NCBI GenBank assembly: GCA_963677085.2 | Contig: CAXXFH010000004.1 | Location: 806,001 to 870,000, forward strand | DNA from: G963677085 sp963677085 | Lineage (GTDB): Bacteria > Planctomycetota > Planctomycetia > Pirellulales > Thermoguttaceae | DNA length: 64,000 nt | Reading direction: 5' to 3' | Shown: one piece after another, positions 1-9,211 of the stretch | Layout of the letters: the number at the start of each line of letters is the position of its first letter | Position numbering within the stretch: the stretch's first letter is position 1 | The notes under the pieces: generated by a model | Databases searched by the model: none | The model's input: the letters and a program-made list of their open reading frames with translations, nothing else | What the model was told of the DNA's origin: nothing | Position numbers and translations under genes: made by a program

Positions 1-91
1 TCGGCCTTGCCATTGACTTTCCAAGCCCACCCAGAGTACCATGGTTCACTTGTTTTTCTCGGACGAAAGGGACGTCGCCGAGGTTGCGCTC

Positions 92-1402
92 ATGGATCGA
101 CGACGGCGCATTCAGTTTGCGCTCTTGCTAACCGCCGCGCTGGCGATGCGCTTGGTCGTGAGCGCCATGTGGCAAGCCCATCTTCCTGGGCGTTTCGGTC
201 TTGGCGACAGCGAGAGCTATTGGTCGCTCGGCCAGACGATCGCCGCCGGCGAACCATATCGCTTTGGGCCCGACGGTCCCCAGGTTTTTCGCACGCCCGG
301 CTATCCCCTGTTGTTGGCGCCGATCTTCTTGCTGGCGGGCGACGACGCTCCGGTGTGCTACGGGCGGCTTCTCAGCGCGGTGTTGGGTACACTAACGTTG
401 CTGCCCATCTACTGGTTGACATGCCGATTGTTCGACGCCAGCGCCGGCATGTTGGCCGTATTGGCAGCCGCCTTTTATCCGGGAGCCGTGGCCGTTGGTG
501 CCCTGGTGCTCACCGAATCGCCCTTCAGCTTATTGATGCTTGTGCAACTTGCTTTGTGGGCGGCCGCCTGCTGGGCACCGTCGCCCGGGCGGAGCGGATT
601 GCTTGCCTTGCTGGCCGGGATTGTCGCCGCCGCGGCCACGCTGGTTCGTCCAAGTTGGTTGTTATTCACTCCAATGGCTGCTGTGGTTGGTGTATTGATT
701 GGCCCGGGCAAGATGGGTTCAGGCAACGCGTCGCGCCGCAAGTCTCTGGGCATCGCCACCGTGATGCTCGTGGGACTCGTGCTCACGATGTCGCCCTGGT
801 GGATTCGCAACGCGCGGCTCGCCGGGCGTTTTATCCCCACGACACTGCAAGTGGGCGCTAGTCTATACGATGGCCTGAATCCCACGGCGACGGGTGCCAG
901 CGACATGCGTTTTGTCGGGCCGTTTACGGAGCAATTTTGGCGAACGGCGCCGGCCGACGCCCGAGAGGGCATCGCGTTGGAAGTGCAACTAAACGACGCG
1001 TTTCGTCGAGCGTCGATCGACTGGGCTCGGAGTCATCCCGGTCGGGTGGCTCAACTGGTCGGTGTGAAACTGTTGCGTATGTGGAACCTTTGGCCCAACG
1101 AACCGAGCCTGGCGCGGTGGCCGATTCGGTTGGTTGTGGCCATTACGTTTCTGCCCGTCTTTGCGCTGGGAGTATTCGGCGCCTGGAAAACATTCGGCCG
1201 AGGGTGGCCGTACATAATTTGCTGGTTGCCGGCCGTGTATTTCACCTTGTTGCACGTGGTGTTTGTCAGCTCGATTCGTTATCGACAACCGGCCATGCTG
1301 GGGCTGATGATACTGGCCGCCGGCGCGGCGACGAACTGGAAACAAAGCGGAAAACAGGAAGAGAAAGCTGAAAACGGAGGCGGCGAAGCCTCAAGCGGCT
1401 GA
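92..1402 (+). CDS. Membrane glycosyltransferase-like protein (GT39/ArnT-like fold)
   Basis: A polytopic membrane protein of about 436 residues. It begins with a charged MDRRRR stretch and a hydrophobic helix, has many Leu/Ala/Val-rich membrane segments, and an early loop with a GDSESYW motif. This layout resembles polyprenyl-phosphate-sugar-using glycosyltransferases of the ArnT/PMT type, which act at the periplasmic face; donor and acceptor cannot be read. I chose the ATG at 92 because GAGG lies 8 nt upstream. An ATG at 41 would add 17 residues but has a poorer ribosome site. The last residues (about GGEASSG) are encoded by a short palindromic repeat also found at 13368-13387, so the natural C-terminus may have been altered by it. 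The next gene follows after 60-120 bp on the same strand. Confidence 0.7.
   Translation: MDRRRRIQFALLLTAALAMRLVVSAMWQAHLPGRFGLGDSESYWSLGQTIAAGEPYRFGPDGPQVFRTPGYPLLLAPIFLLAGDDAPVCYGRLLSAVLGTLTLLPIYWLTCRLFDASAGMLAVLAAAFYPGAVAVGALVLTESPFSLLMLVQLALWAAACWAPSPGRSGLLALLAGIVAAAATLVRPSWLLFTPMAAVVGVLIGPGKMGSGNASRRKSLGIATVMLVGLVLTMSPWWIRNARLAGRFIPTTLQVGASLYDGLNPTATGASDMRFVGPFTEQFWRTAPADAREGIALEVQLNDAFRRASIDWARSHPGRVAQLVGVKLLRMWNLWPNEPSLARWPIRLVVAITFLPVFALGVFGAWKTFGRGWPYIICWLPAVYFTLLHVVFVSSIRYRQPAMLGLMILAAGAATNWKQSGKQEEKAENGGGEASSG
1382..1401. repeat. Short palindromic repeat at gene end, copy 1
   Basis: The reverse complement reads AGCCGCTTGAGGCTTCGCCG, matching 13369-13388 with one mismatch. Here it forms the 3' end of a coding sequence; the other copy lies just after a stop codon. 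Confidence 0.6.
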
Positions 1403-1523
1403 TCCTGCGGACAACTGAAAACTAACAACGGATTACTAACAACTAACTACTGAGAACTAAAAAATCATCGGTCGTATCGTCAACTTCTGTTGGTTCTTCT
1501 TCAAATGGGGCCTGCTGCTGGGT

Positions 1524-4500
1524 GTGCCGGTGGCAGCGGTCGGTTGGTACTACTTGCAGGATCGGGTGGATGAAGAAATCCGCTGCGATTTGGTCAAGCG
1601 GCTGACCGAACACTACCCCAACTTGAAGGTTACCGTCCGCTCTGCGGAACTGATTCCCGGCGAAGGGATTCGCATTCGCGATCTGAAGATCGTCGAACCG
1701 GGAGCGGAAGGTCCGCGCGCCGAGTTGATCCGTTACGACGAAATCCACGTGGCCTGTAATACCCAACTAAATGAACTTGCGACTGGGCAACTCCACGTGA
1801 GCGAGGTGGTCGTTCAACGGCCGACACTTCGGGTTACCCGGCGTCCCGACGGTAGCTGGAGCGCCGCCAAACTGCTGCCGATGCCCGAGCTTAGCGACAC
1901 ACCGCCCCGCATGCGGTTGGAGCATGGCACGATTGAAATCTTCGATCCGCTGAAGAATCCTTCCAGCACGCTCACCCTGCGCGACGTGACCCTTACGCTC
2001 GATCCTCCCGATCCCACCGGTCCCACTCCCACGTTGCGGGCGTTTCGAGGAACTGTCAGCGGCGACTATCTGCGGCATGTAGCGATCCAGGGCACGGTAG
2101 ACACGAAGCAGGGGACGTGGTCGGTTGCCGGATTGGCCGAAGGCATGGACATTTCGCCCGATTTGTGTAATGCCTTGCCTGGGCCGGTAGCCGAGAAACT
2201 GACGATGCTCGGCGAATTGCGAGGGCAAGGAACGCTCAGTTTTCGTCTGGCTTACGATGCAGCGGCTGCCTCTGCTTTGCAGTTCGATCTGGTCGGGCGT
2301 TTGCAGCGAGGACGTATCGACGACCCGCGACTACCTTATCCGCTGACCGATCTGCGGGCGTCGGTGCGGATGAACAACGCTGGTTTTGCCATCGACGAAT
2401 TCTCCGCCCGAAGCGGCCAAGCCACGGTACGCATGACACTGCATCAGGCCGGTTTTGCGTGGGGCACCAGCCCGGTGGCACTTTGGGCGGAAGTGCGAGG
2501 ATTGCAGCTCGACGCAAAGTATCTCCGGCTGTTCCCTGCCCGATACCAGGAGCATTGGTACAAATACCGGCCGGCGGGCGAAGTCGATATCGATTTGAAG
2601 TTGGCTTTCGACCAACGGCGCTGGCGTCCCGAGGCGCAGGTCCGCTGTGTCAACGTGTCGTTCACGCACCACAAGTTTCCCTACCGCCTGGAAGGTGGTA
2701 AAGGCAGCCTTACGCTCAAGGATGACACGCTGCAATTGCATCTGATCGCCGACGGCAACAGCCAGCCGATTCGGGTGGATGCGGAATTGCAGAACGTGCA
2801 ATCGCAGCCATACGGTTGGGTCGAGGTGAAGGGCGATCAAGTACCGCTCGACAAAAAGCTCCTCATGGCCGTGCCCGAGCAGTCTCGGCCCGTGCTGCAG
2901 TCGTTGAATCCATCAGGAACGATTGGGTTCTATTTTCGTTCATGGCGTAAGGCGGCCGAGCAGCCGATGCGCAAACACCTTGTGGTGGATGTGCGGCGTT
3001 GTGCCCTGCGTTACGAGAAGTTTCCGTACGTACTGCAAAACATCCGCGGCACGATCGAGATGATCGACGACAATTGGAGCTTCCGGCAACTCGAAGGTTC
3101 CAACGATACGGCGCGTGTAACCTGCGAGGGATATTTCGAACCGGTTTCGACCGGCAAGGAGTTGTTTCTGCGGTTCGTTGGCACCGATGTGCCCTTGGAT
3201 ACCGAACTCCGCGATGCGCTGCAACCCAACGTGCAACGCGTATGGACTGGCCTGAAGCCGCGTGGCACGGCGGATCTCGTGGCCGAGGTGCGGTACCTGA
3301 CCGAATCGAAGCAGCTTAGCGTGGGGGTTCGTGCCGAACCGAATAGCGAAACTGCCTCGGTCGAGCCCGAGCAGTTTCCGTATCGCTTGGAGAATCTTCA
3401 GGGCGTGATGATCTATCGCGACGGTCTTGTCGAGTTAAAGGACTTGCGGGCCGAACATGGCGCTGTGCGGCTGGCGGCCAACGGTCGTGCCCGGTTTCTC
3501 CCCGACGGTACGTGGGACCTTCGCTTAACCAACCTCACGGCCGATCGCTTACATCTGGGACGCGATCGCGAGTTAACGCAGGCGATGCCGGTGCGGTTGC
3601 GGCGGGCGCTGACCGATATGAACGCCACCGGGCCCGTTCAACTACGCGGTACGCTCAGCCTGGAAGGGGCCGCCGTTCCGAGCGACCCCCTGCTTGTTCG
3701 CTGGGATGTGGCCGTGGGATTCCAGCAGGCACACTTGGAGTGTGGTGTGCTTCTGGAGAATGTCAGTGGAGAAATGACCCTGATTGGCCAAGCCCGAGGG
3801 TCACGATTTTTCTCCCAGGGCGAACTTGCCATCGACTCGTTGACTTACCAGGACTATCAGGTAACCCAAATCGGTGGGCCGATATGGATTGACGACCAGC
3901 GGGTGTTGTTGGGGTCGTGGGTGGCTCAACGCAACAGCAGCACGTCGAAAAGTAAGCAAGCCGCTGCTTCGCAACCGGCCGAGCAACCGCGACCGTTGAC
4001 CGGGCGGCTCTTCGATGGAGCCGTAATGGCCGACGGTTGGGTGGCCTTAGGAACGATACCCCGGTATCGTTTTACGGCGCGATTGGTTCAGGCCGATCTG
4101 AGCCGCTGCGCCCAGGAGGTGATGACCGGCCGGCAGAACCTGCGTGGTAAGGTCTTCGCTTCGGTCGATCTCCGCGGCAGCGGGCGAAGCATCAACGGGC
4201 TGGGAGGTGTCGGCCGCATTCAACTCCGCGACGCCGACATTTACGAACTGCCCGTGATGATCTCCCTACTAAAAATTCTCAGTATTCGCGAACCCGATCG
4301 CACGGCCTTCAGCGAGGCCGACATCGGTTTTCGTATCGACCGCAATCACCTGATCTTCAACCAGATTAATTTTTCTGGCGACGCCATCAGCCTGGAGGGT
4401 TGGGGCGAGTTGAGTTTGCCGTCGGAGGTCGATCTTACGTTTCGTGCCCAGTTGGGGCGTCCCCGGGTGAACTTGCCCGTGTTGCGAGAAGTCATGGGCG

Positions 4501-4703
4501 GGGCCAGCGAGCAGATCATGCTGATCCACGTCGATGGCACCCTGCACGATCCGCAAACCCGCAAGGAGGCCTTCCCGGGCGTCAACCAGGCCTTGCAGCA
4601 GCTCCAACGCGATCTTCAGCTTGGGCCCAGCCAATCGGCCCCCGCGGTACCGCCAGTTCAGCAGGCATTGCCCAGCCGATCGGGCGCCGTGCGAATCCGC
4701 TAA
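1524..4703 (+). CDS. Large AsmA-like envelope protein
   Basis: A protein of about 1059 residues, mostly repeating beta-strand-rich segments. The C-terminal third (about residues 880-1020, with DLRGSGRSINGLGG and LGRPRVNLPV stretches) resembles the AsmA/TamB/DUF3971 family. Such proteins are anchored by one N-terminal helix and are thought to bridge the envelope or handle lipid transport. The formal start used here is the GTG at 1524. However, the frame is open back to 1461 and those codons encode a good membrane anchor (IVNFCWFFFKWGLLLGVPVA), so the real start is probably upstream at a rare codon (ATC at 1464/1467, or CTG at 1512-1518). The family call is moderately sure, the exact role unknown. 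Confidence 0.7.
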   Translation: MPVAAVGWYYLQDRVDEEIRCDLVKRLTEHYPNLKVTVRSAELIPGEGIRIRDLKIVEPGAEGPRAELIRYDEIHVACNTQLNELATGQLHVSEVVVQRPTLRVTRRPDGSWSAAKLLPMPELSDTPPRMRLEHGTIEIFDPLKNPSSTLTLRDVTLTLDPPDPTGPTPTLRAFRGTVSGDYLRHVAIQGTVDTKQGTWSVAGLAEGMDISPDLCNALPGPVAEKLTMLGELRGQGTLSFRLAYDAAAASALQFDLVGRLQRGRIDDPRLPYPLTDLRASVRMNNAGFAIDEFSARSGQATVRMTLHQAGFAWGTSPVALWAEVRGLQLDAKYLRLFPARYQEHWYKYRPAGEVDIDLKLAFDQRRWRPEAQVRCVNVSFTHHKFPYRLEGGKGSLTLKDDTLQLHLIADGNSQPIRVDAELQNVQSQPYGWVEVKGDQVPLDKKLLMAVPEQSRPVLQSLNPSGTIGFYFRSWRKAAEQPMRKHLVVDVRRCALRYEKFPYVLQNIRGTIEMIDDNWSFRQLEGSNDTARVTCEGYFEPVSTGKELFLRFVGTDVPLDTELRDALQPNVQRVWTGLKPRGTADLVAEVRYLTESKQLSVGVRAEPNSETASVEPEQFPYRLENLQGVMIYRDGLVELKDLRAEHGAVRLAANGRARFLPDGTWDLRLTNLTADRLHLGRDRELTQAMPVRLRRALTDMNATGPVQLRGTLSLEGAAVPSDPLLVRWDVAVGFQQAHLECGVLLENVSGEMTLIGQARGSRFFSQGELAIDSLTYQDYQVTQIGGPIWIDDQRVLLGSWVAQRNSSTSKSKQAAASQPAEQPRPLTGRLFDGAVMADGWVALGTIPRYRFTARLVQADLSRCAQEVMTGRQNLRGKVFASVDLRGSGRSINGLGGVGRIQLRDADIYELPVMISLLKILSIREPDRTAFSEADIGFRIDRNHLIFNQINFSGDAISLEGWGELSLPSEVDLTFRAQLGRPRVNLPVLREVMGGASEQIMLIHVDGTLHDPQTRKEAFPGVNQALQQLQRDLQLGPSQSAPAVPPVQQALPSRSGAVRIR

Positions 4704-4925
4704 CAGAAAAGCGACAATACAGACAAATGTGTCAGTTCTCACAACTGTCACTTTCGTAATCTAGACTTTACGAGGAGGCCAACTCAAGTCGCTCAACCGT
4801 GATCGTTGAACACCGTGAACTCCGCGACGTGAGACCGGGAAGCCCACGTTTGGCTGACTTTTTGTTTCTCCCACCCGATTTCGAGTGGCCGAGAGACCCA
4901 AAGTCCCAACCACGGAGCGTATCTC

Positions 4926-5300
4926 ATGAGCGTAGGACCGCTAGGAGGCATCGCTGGAAGTCTGGCCGGCTCGCCGTTGGCCCAGACGAAGGGTTCGGAA
5001 ATCGAACGGGCCAGCCAGGACGCCGGCGCCCAGCAGCGCAAAAACGTGAACGAGCTGAAGGCCGAGGCAGCGGCCGGAATCGGTGAGACCGACGGTGAGG
5101 ACCACGAAACGGCCGACCGCGACGCCGATGGACGTCGACTCTGGGAGGAAACGCCGCAGTCTGACGATGAAGCCGCGGACACCGGCGATACAAACACCGG
5201 TGACACGGCCGACCAGGATCCGTCAACCGCAGCGGAAACCGCACATCCAAGCAAGGACGCCACCGGCCAGAGCGGCAATCTGCTTGATCTGAGCGGGTGA
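4926..5300 (+). CDS. Small acidic hypothetical protein
   Basis: A 124-residue protein with no hydrophobic membrane segment. The N-terminus is Gly/Ser/Pro-rich (MSVGPLGGIAGSLAGSPLAQ), followed by a charged stretch and an Asp/Thr/Glu-rich, probably disordered tail. I do not recognise a family. A GGAG motif lies about 8 nt before the ATG, which supports translation. It stands alone between the AsmA-like gene and dapF. Function unknown. Confidence 0.55.
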   Translation: MSVGPLGGIAGSLAGSPLAQTKGSEIERASQDAGAQQRKNVNELKAEAAAGIGETDGEDHETADRDADGRRLWEETPQSDDEAADTGDTNTGDTADQDPSTAAETAHPSKDATGQSGNLLDLSG

Positions 5301-5336
5301 GGACGGTTCCAAGAATGACTTACTGTTTCTATGGCG

Positions 5337-5396
5337 AAACCCGAGGGCCGACGCGAAGTGCGGCCCGGTGAATCGGCAAGTTGTTTTTTGGTCGGC
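5337..5396 (-). repeat. Repeat family C, copy 1 (inverted)
   Basis: On the minus strand this carries the AACTTGCCGATTC and GGGCCGCACTTCGCG blocks shared with 16579-16660 and 39547-39640. It lies in the leader upstream of dapF. Confidence 0.7.
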
Positions 5397-5502
5397 CTTA
5401 AGTCTTTCTCCAACGCCGCATTTCCCCTAGAATATTGGCCTCCGACCATCTTGCTCGTGTCGACGAGACGGTCTCCTTTTGCTTTTAACGACGGATTTCG
5501 CG

Positions 5503-6357
5503 ATGCGTTTCACTAAGATGCACGGGGCGGGCAACGACTACGTCTATGTCAACTGCTTCGACGAGCCGATGCCCAGCGAACCGGCCGAAACGGCCCGGCA
5601 GGTGGCCGACCGCCATTTCGGCATTGGCGGCGACGGGATGATTCTGATTTGCCCTTCGGACAAGGCCGACGCCCGGATGCGGATGTTCAACGCCGACGGC
5701 TCCGAGGCCGAAATGTGCGGCAATGGCGTCCGCTGTGTGGCCAAGTACGTCTACGACCATGGGATCGCCCGCAAAGAGACTCTCACCATCGAGACGGGCA
5801 ACGGCGTGTTGACGCTCGACCTGGAAGTGGGCGACGACGGCAAGGTCGGTCGTGTGCGCGTCGACATGGGTGAACCGATCCTCGCGCCCGAACGAATTCC
5901 GACCACGTTGCCAGGTAATCCGTTGATTGAGGGTAGTCCTGCGGTTGAAGTCGATTTGAACGTTGGCGGCGAGGTGCTTTGCGTGGCATGCGTGTCGATG
6001 GGCAATCCGCATTGCGTGACTTTCGTCGACAAGCTTTCCGATCGTTGGGTGCTGGAAGTTGGTCCTCGGGTGGAGGTCGACGCTCGGTTTCCCAATCGGG
6101 TGAACGCCGAGTTCGTCGAGGTGCTTTCTCCGGCCGAGGTCCGAATGCGGGTGTGGGAACGCGGCTCGGGCGAAACCCTGGCCTGCGGTACCGGCGCCTG
6201 TGCCGTGTGCGTGGCGGGCGTATTGGCCCAACGTACGGCCCGAAAGATCCTGGCCCACCTTCCCGGGGGCGATCTGGAACTACATTGGGCGGAGAATAAC
6301 CACGTTTACATGACCGGCCCGGCGGTCGAGGTGTTCAGCGGCGAGTGGAACCCGTGA
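5503..6357 (+). CDS. dapF: Diaminopimelate epimerase
   Basis: Converts LL- to meso-diaminopimelate, the last epimerisation in lysine and peptidoglycan precursor synthesis; cytoplasmic and cofactor-free. The protein has about 284 residues. Both catalytic cysteines are visible: Cys72 in the MCGNGVRC motif and Cys228 in SGETLACGTGA. The N-terminal MHGAGNDYV signature is also present. The ATG at 5503 is chosen because it gives the family's usual MRFTKMHG start; a TTG 24 nt upstream would only add a non-conserved tail. It follows repeat C copy 1 and is followed by an acyltransferase on the same strand. Presence of DapF fits a planctomycete with meso-DAP peptidoglycan. Confidence 0.96.
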   Translation: MRFTKMHGAGNDYVYVNCFDEPMPSEPAETARQVADRHFGIGGDGMILICPSDKADARMRMFNADGSEAEMCGNGVRCVAKYVYDHGIARKETLTIETGNGVLTLDLEVGDDGKVGRVRVDMGEPILAPERIPTTLPGNPLIEGSPAVEVDLNVGGEVLCVACVSMGNPHCVTFVDKLSDRWVLEVGPRVEVDARFPNRVNAEFVEVLSPAEVRMRVWERGSGETLACGTGACAVCVAGVLAQRTARKILAHLPGGDLELHWAENNHVYMTGPAVEVFSGEWNP

Positions 6358-6409
6358 GCGTGAGTTAAGCGTGGGTTAGTAGTCCGGCAATTTCATGCGG
6401 ACGAGAGTT

Positions 6410-6468
6410 GGGTGCCATTGGCTGTTCGTCAGCCAGTGCTAGACACGAACTGGCAAGGATGCCACGGC
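6410..6468 (+). repeat. Palindromic GTGCCACTGGC-type repeat, copy 1
   Basis: A diverged copy of the GTGCCAYTGGCT...AGCCAGTGCT...GCCACGGCA element, placed immediately before the next coding sequence. Related copies are near 7364, 40797, 56438, 57735 and 61470. Confidence 0.65.
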
Positions 6469-7278
6469 ATGAAGATCAACATCCCTTTTCTAAATAAAGT
6501 TGGTGGCTTGCTCGGTGCCACGGCAATTCGCCAATGGATGAGCACCCTCGACTACAAGGCGGCGCTTTACGACGGGGCGGTCGACCCAGCCTATCCCAGT
6601 CGTGGCCAGAGAATCTACGTTTTTTGGCACGAGTACATTCTGTTTCCCATCTATCTGCGTGGGCATTGCAACCTGGCGATGTTGCTCAGCCGTCACACCG
6701 ACGCGGAGATACTCTCCCATGCCGCGTACCATCTGGGGTACGATTTCGTTCGAGGATCGACGAACCGCGGCGGCACGGCGGCGCTTCGCGAACTGCTGCG
6801 AAAAAGTCGCAATATGCACCTGACGATTACGCCCGACGGCCCGCGCGGTCCCCGTCGGCGGATGGCGCCGGGGCCGGTGTTTCTGGCCTCGAAGCTGGGA
6901 TTGCCTCTGGTCGTGATGGGCTTCGGTTTCGACCGGCCCTGGCGGTTTAACAGTTGGGACCGTTTCGCGATTCCCCGTCCTTACAGTCGGGCTCGGGCGG
7001 TAGTCAGCCCGGAAATCTTTGTGCCGCCTCATCTCGATCGCAACGGTCTGGAGCACCATCGGGCAAGGATCGAAGACCTGATGAACCGTCTCTCCGACGA
7101 GGCAGCCGTCTGGGCCGAAATGGGTACACGGAAGACCAACCAATACCTGCTCGGCCCCCGCTACATCACGCCCCTTTCGCACGCCGAATACGAACCGTTC
7201 GTCCTCCCCCGCCCTGCCCTGCTCGACTCGCTGGATGGAGAAGCCGAGCCAGACGACACTTCAATACGGGCTGCCTGA
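6469..7278 (+). CDS. DUF374-type lysophospholipid acyltransferase
   Basis: About 269 residues. It has the signature of the DUF374 branch of the LPLAT acyltransferase superfamily: FWHE at residues 53-56 (the HX4D-like site), a GSTNRGG stretch near residue 100 and TPDGPRGPRR at 121-130. These enzymes transfer an acyl chain to a lipid acceptor at the inner membrane; the KDO-lipid A acyltransferase relatives act on lipid A, but the acceptor here is unknown. The ATG at 6469 is chosen because the upstream in-frame region is the repeat at 6410-6468, which would otherwise be translated. It lies between dapF and xseA, not obviously functionally linked. Confidence 0.85.
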   Translation: MKINIPFLNKVGGLLGATAIRQWMSTLDYKAALYDGAVDPAYPSRGQRIYVFWHEYILFPIYLRGHCNLAMLLSRHTDAEILSHAAYHLGYDFVRGSTNRGGTAALRELLRKSRNMHLTITPDGPRGPRRRMAPGPVFLASKLGLPLVVMGFGFDRPWRFNSWDRFAIPRPYSRARAVVSPEIFVPPHLDRNGLEHHRARIEDLMNRLSDEAAVWAEMGTRKTNQYLLGPRYITPLSHAEYEPFVLPRPALLDSLDGEAEPDDTSIRAA

Positions 7279-7363
7279 GTCGAAAAAGAAGTGGATAGGG
7301 GACGGGGATTTATGATTTGGGGTTCATGGTTTATGATTTGATGGTTCACTGGTCATTTGACAT

Positions 7364-7432
7364 GTGTGCCACTGGCTCTGCCAGTGCTTTTGGTCGCAGG
7401 CAACTCCACACTGGCAAAGCCAGTGGCACACA
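7364..7432. repeat. Palindromic GTGCCACTGGC-type repeat, copy 2
   Basis: Perfect 14-nt terminal inverted arms (GTGTGCCACTGGCT and its complement) enclose about 40 nt, giving a strong hairpin. It lies 39 bp upstream of the xseA start and could affect its transcription or be a passive REP-like element. Confidence 0.8.
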
Positions 7433-7470
7433 GCGGAAGATCACTTTGGGACTCTTACCAACCAAGTGCC

Positions 7471-8970
7471 ATGTCGGTCCGCGATCTATTCAGCGACGAA
7501 CCTTCGCCGCCCGATCATCCGTCGTCTCGCAATCTCTCGTCTCGCGATCTCTCGCATCCCAGCGATGAGCCGCAGTCCGAGGCACAGCGAGTGCTTTCGG
7601 TCTATGAACTCACGATCCAGATCAAGCAGGTCCTGGAATCGACATTCCCTTCGGTTTGGGTCACCGGCGAGATTTCCGACTTGGCCCGGCCGCGCTCGGG
7701 CCACTGTTATTTGACGTTGAAAGACGAGCAGGCGCAGATTCGCTCGGTCATCTGGCGTTCAACAATGGCCCGACTGAAGTTCGACCTGCACGATGGGCTG
7801 GAAGTGGTTTGCCGTGGGCATGTCGACGTTTACGCGCCGCGCGGCAGCTACCAGTTGATCATCGACAGCGTCGAGCCGAAGGGACTCGGCGCCCTGGAGT
7901 TGGCCCTGCGGCAGCTTCGCGAGAAGCTCACACGCGAAGGGTTGTTCGACCCGGCGAGAAAGAGACCGCTGCCGAAGTTCGCTCGGCGGATCGCCGTGGT
8001 CACCAGCCCCACGGGAGCGGCGATTCACGATTTTCTCCAGGTGCTCGGCCGGCGATGGCGAGGGACCGACGTGATGGTGATCCCCACGCGAGTGCAAGGC
8101 GAAGGGGCCGGCGAAGAAATCGCTGGCGGCGTGGCCGTGGCCAACGAGATCACTCCGGCGCCGGACGTGATCGTTGTCACTCGGGGCGGCGGCAGCCTGG
8201 AAGATCTTTGGTGTTTTAACGAAGAAATCGTCGTTCGAGCGATCCACGCTTCCCGCGTGCCCGTGGTCTCGGCCGTCGGCCACGAGATCGACGTGACACT
8301 CTCGGACTTGGTGGCCGACGTTCGGGCGCTCACACCCAGCGAGGCGGCCGAATTGGTCGCTCCGGCTGCCGACGAACTGGCCGCTGGCCTGCGGCAGCTC
8401 GGCCTACGGCTTTCGGCCAGCCTGCGCCATCGGGCGACCGCCGCCCGGGCGAGGCTCGTCGCGGTGGCCAACCACGCGGCTTTCCGCCGACCGCACCAAC
8501 GGGTATACGAGTTGGCCCGCGCGGTTGATGACCTGCAAGCCCGAGCCGATCGGGCCGTGCGTCGACAACTGCAAAGCTCACAGAACCGCCACGAGACGCT
8601 AGCCGCTCGGCTGGAGTCGCTCAGCCCCTTGGCCGTCCTCGGACGCGGCTACAGCCTTACCCAACGCACGTCCGACGGCCAGTTGATCCGCAACGCCGCA
8701 GAACTTGCGCCCGGCGAGCAGATTACCACGCGGTTTGCGCGGGGGGCGGTGGTTAGCCGGGTGGAAGAGACGTATCCGTTCCACAAACCGCATCTTGGCG
8801 CGTGTGATAATCTGAAGTCGGGCATGATTACCGAACTTCAGGAGACTTGTCATGAGTGCGAGGAAGGATCGCAGGGACCTGCGAAAGGAGACGATGTGGA
8901 GGGAGTTGGTGCGTCAACAGGTGCGAAGCGGAGAGACGGTTCGGGAGTTTTGTCGGCAAAAACGGCTTAG
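7471..8970 (+). CDS. xseA: Exodeoxyribonuclease VII large subunit, 3' end interrupted by IS66
   Basis: Large subunit of exonuclease VII, which degrades single-stranded DNA to oligonucleotides in mismatch and damage repair. From the ATG at 7471 the order is a Ser/Pro-rich N-terminus, an OB-fold nucleic-acid-binding domain (WVTGEISDL, GHCYLTLKD) and the catalytic domain (VVTSPTGAAIHDF, GGGSLEDLW, SAVGHEIDVT). The IS66 element enters at 8772, so the present frame runs into the IS and adds about 66 foreign residues before a stop at 8970. Removing the IS and one 8-bp duplication restores the end ...VEETDAE-stop at 11331-11333, 437 residues. Only the last three native residues are lost, so the protein may still work. 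No xseB is seen downstream. Confidence 0.92.
   Translation: MSVRDLFSDEPSPPDHPSSRNLSSRDLSHPSDEPQSEAQRVLSVYELTIQIKQVLESTFPSVWVTGEISDLARPRSGHCYLTLKDEQAQIRSVIWRSTMARLKFDLHDGLEVVCRGHVDVYAPRGSYQLIIDSVEPKGLGALELALRQLREKLTREGLFDPARKRPLPKFARRIAVVTSPTGAAIHDFLQVLGRRWRGTDVMVIPTRVQGEGAGEEIAGGVAVANEITPAPDVIVVTRGGGSLEDLWCFNEEIVVRAIHASRVPVVSAVGHEIDVTLSDLVADVRALTPSEAAELVAPAADELAAGLRQLGLRLSASLRHRATAARARLVAVANHAAFRRPHQRVYELARAVDDLQARADRAVRRQLQSSQNRHETLAARLESLSPLAVLGRGYSLTQRTSDGQLIRNAAELAPGEQITTRFARGAVVSRVEETYPFHKPHLGACDNLKSGMITELQETCHECEEGSQGPAKGDDVEGVGASTGAKRRDGSGVLSAKTA
8764..8771 (+). repeat. IS66 target-site duplication, left copy
   Basis: The octamer GAAGAGAC lies directly outside the left IS end and is repeated exactly at 11313-11320. 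Eight base pairs is the duplication size typical of the IS66 family. Confidence 0.95.
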
Positions 8971-9211
8971 CGAGGCGTCGTTCTACGCCTGGCGGCGCGA
9001 ATTGAAACTCCGTCGCCAAGAGAGCGAACCGCGCCGGGCTGCAGAGCCCTTGCCCCGTCCGACGTTCGTGCCGGTGGCGCTCGCCGATCCGCCCGCGACC
9101 GCCGCCATCGAACTCGTCTTGCCAAGCGGTGTCGTGTTGCGTCTGCCGGCGACAACCGACCTGCCCCGGGTTGCCGCGTTGGTGGCCGATCTGGAACGAC
9201 GCGCATGTTGA
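8852..9211 (+). CDS. tnpA: IS66 accessory protein TnpA (helix-turn-helix)
   Basis: A 119-residue IS66 Orf1-type protein. An N-terminal helix-turn-helix region includes GETVREFCRQKRLSEASFYA, with WRREL just after, followed by a variable basic middle and a C-terminal segment rich in Leu/Val. It is needed for transposition in characterised IS66 members, probably as a DNA-binding helper. A GGAG motif lies about 8 nt before the ATG. The stop overlaps the start of the next gene by 7 nt, suggesting coupled translation. The start of this gene lies inside the run-on 3' end of xseA in another frame. Confidence 0.9.
   Translation: MSARKDRRDLRKETMWRELVRQQVRSGETVREFCRQKRLSEASFYAWRRELKLRRQESEPRRAAEPLPRPTFVPVALADPPATAAIELVLPSGVVLRLPATTDLPRVAALVADLERRAC

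Noticed and set aside
7..861. Open frame of 284 codons overlapping the first gene on the same strand
   Set aside because: Arg/Gly-rich, no plausible domain; out-of-frame shadow of the glycosyltransferase-like gene.
475..972. Long open frame antisense to the first gene
   Set aside because: Its protein is Ala/Arg/Pro-rich without domain features and lies wholly opposite a clear membrane protein gene; a high-GC shadow.
4793..5449. Minus-strand frame across the small acidic gene
   Set aside because: Low-complexity Ser/Pro/Arg translation and no ribosome site; the plus-strand gene has one.
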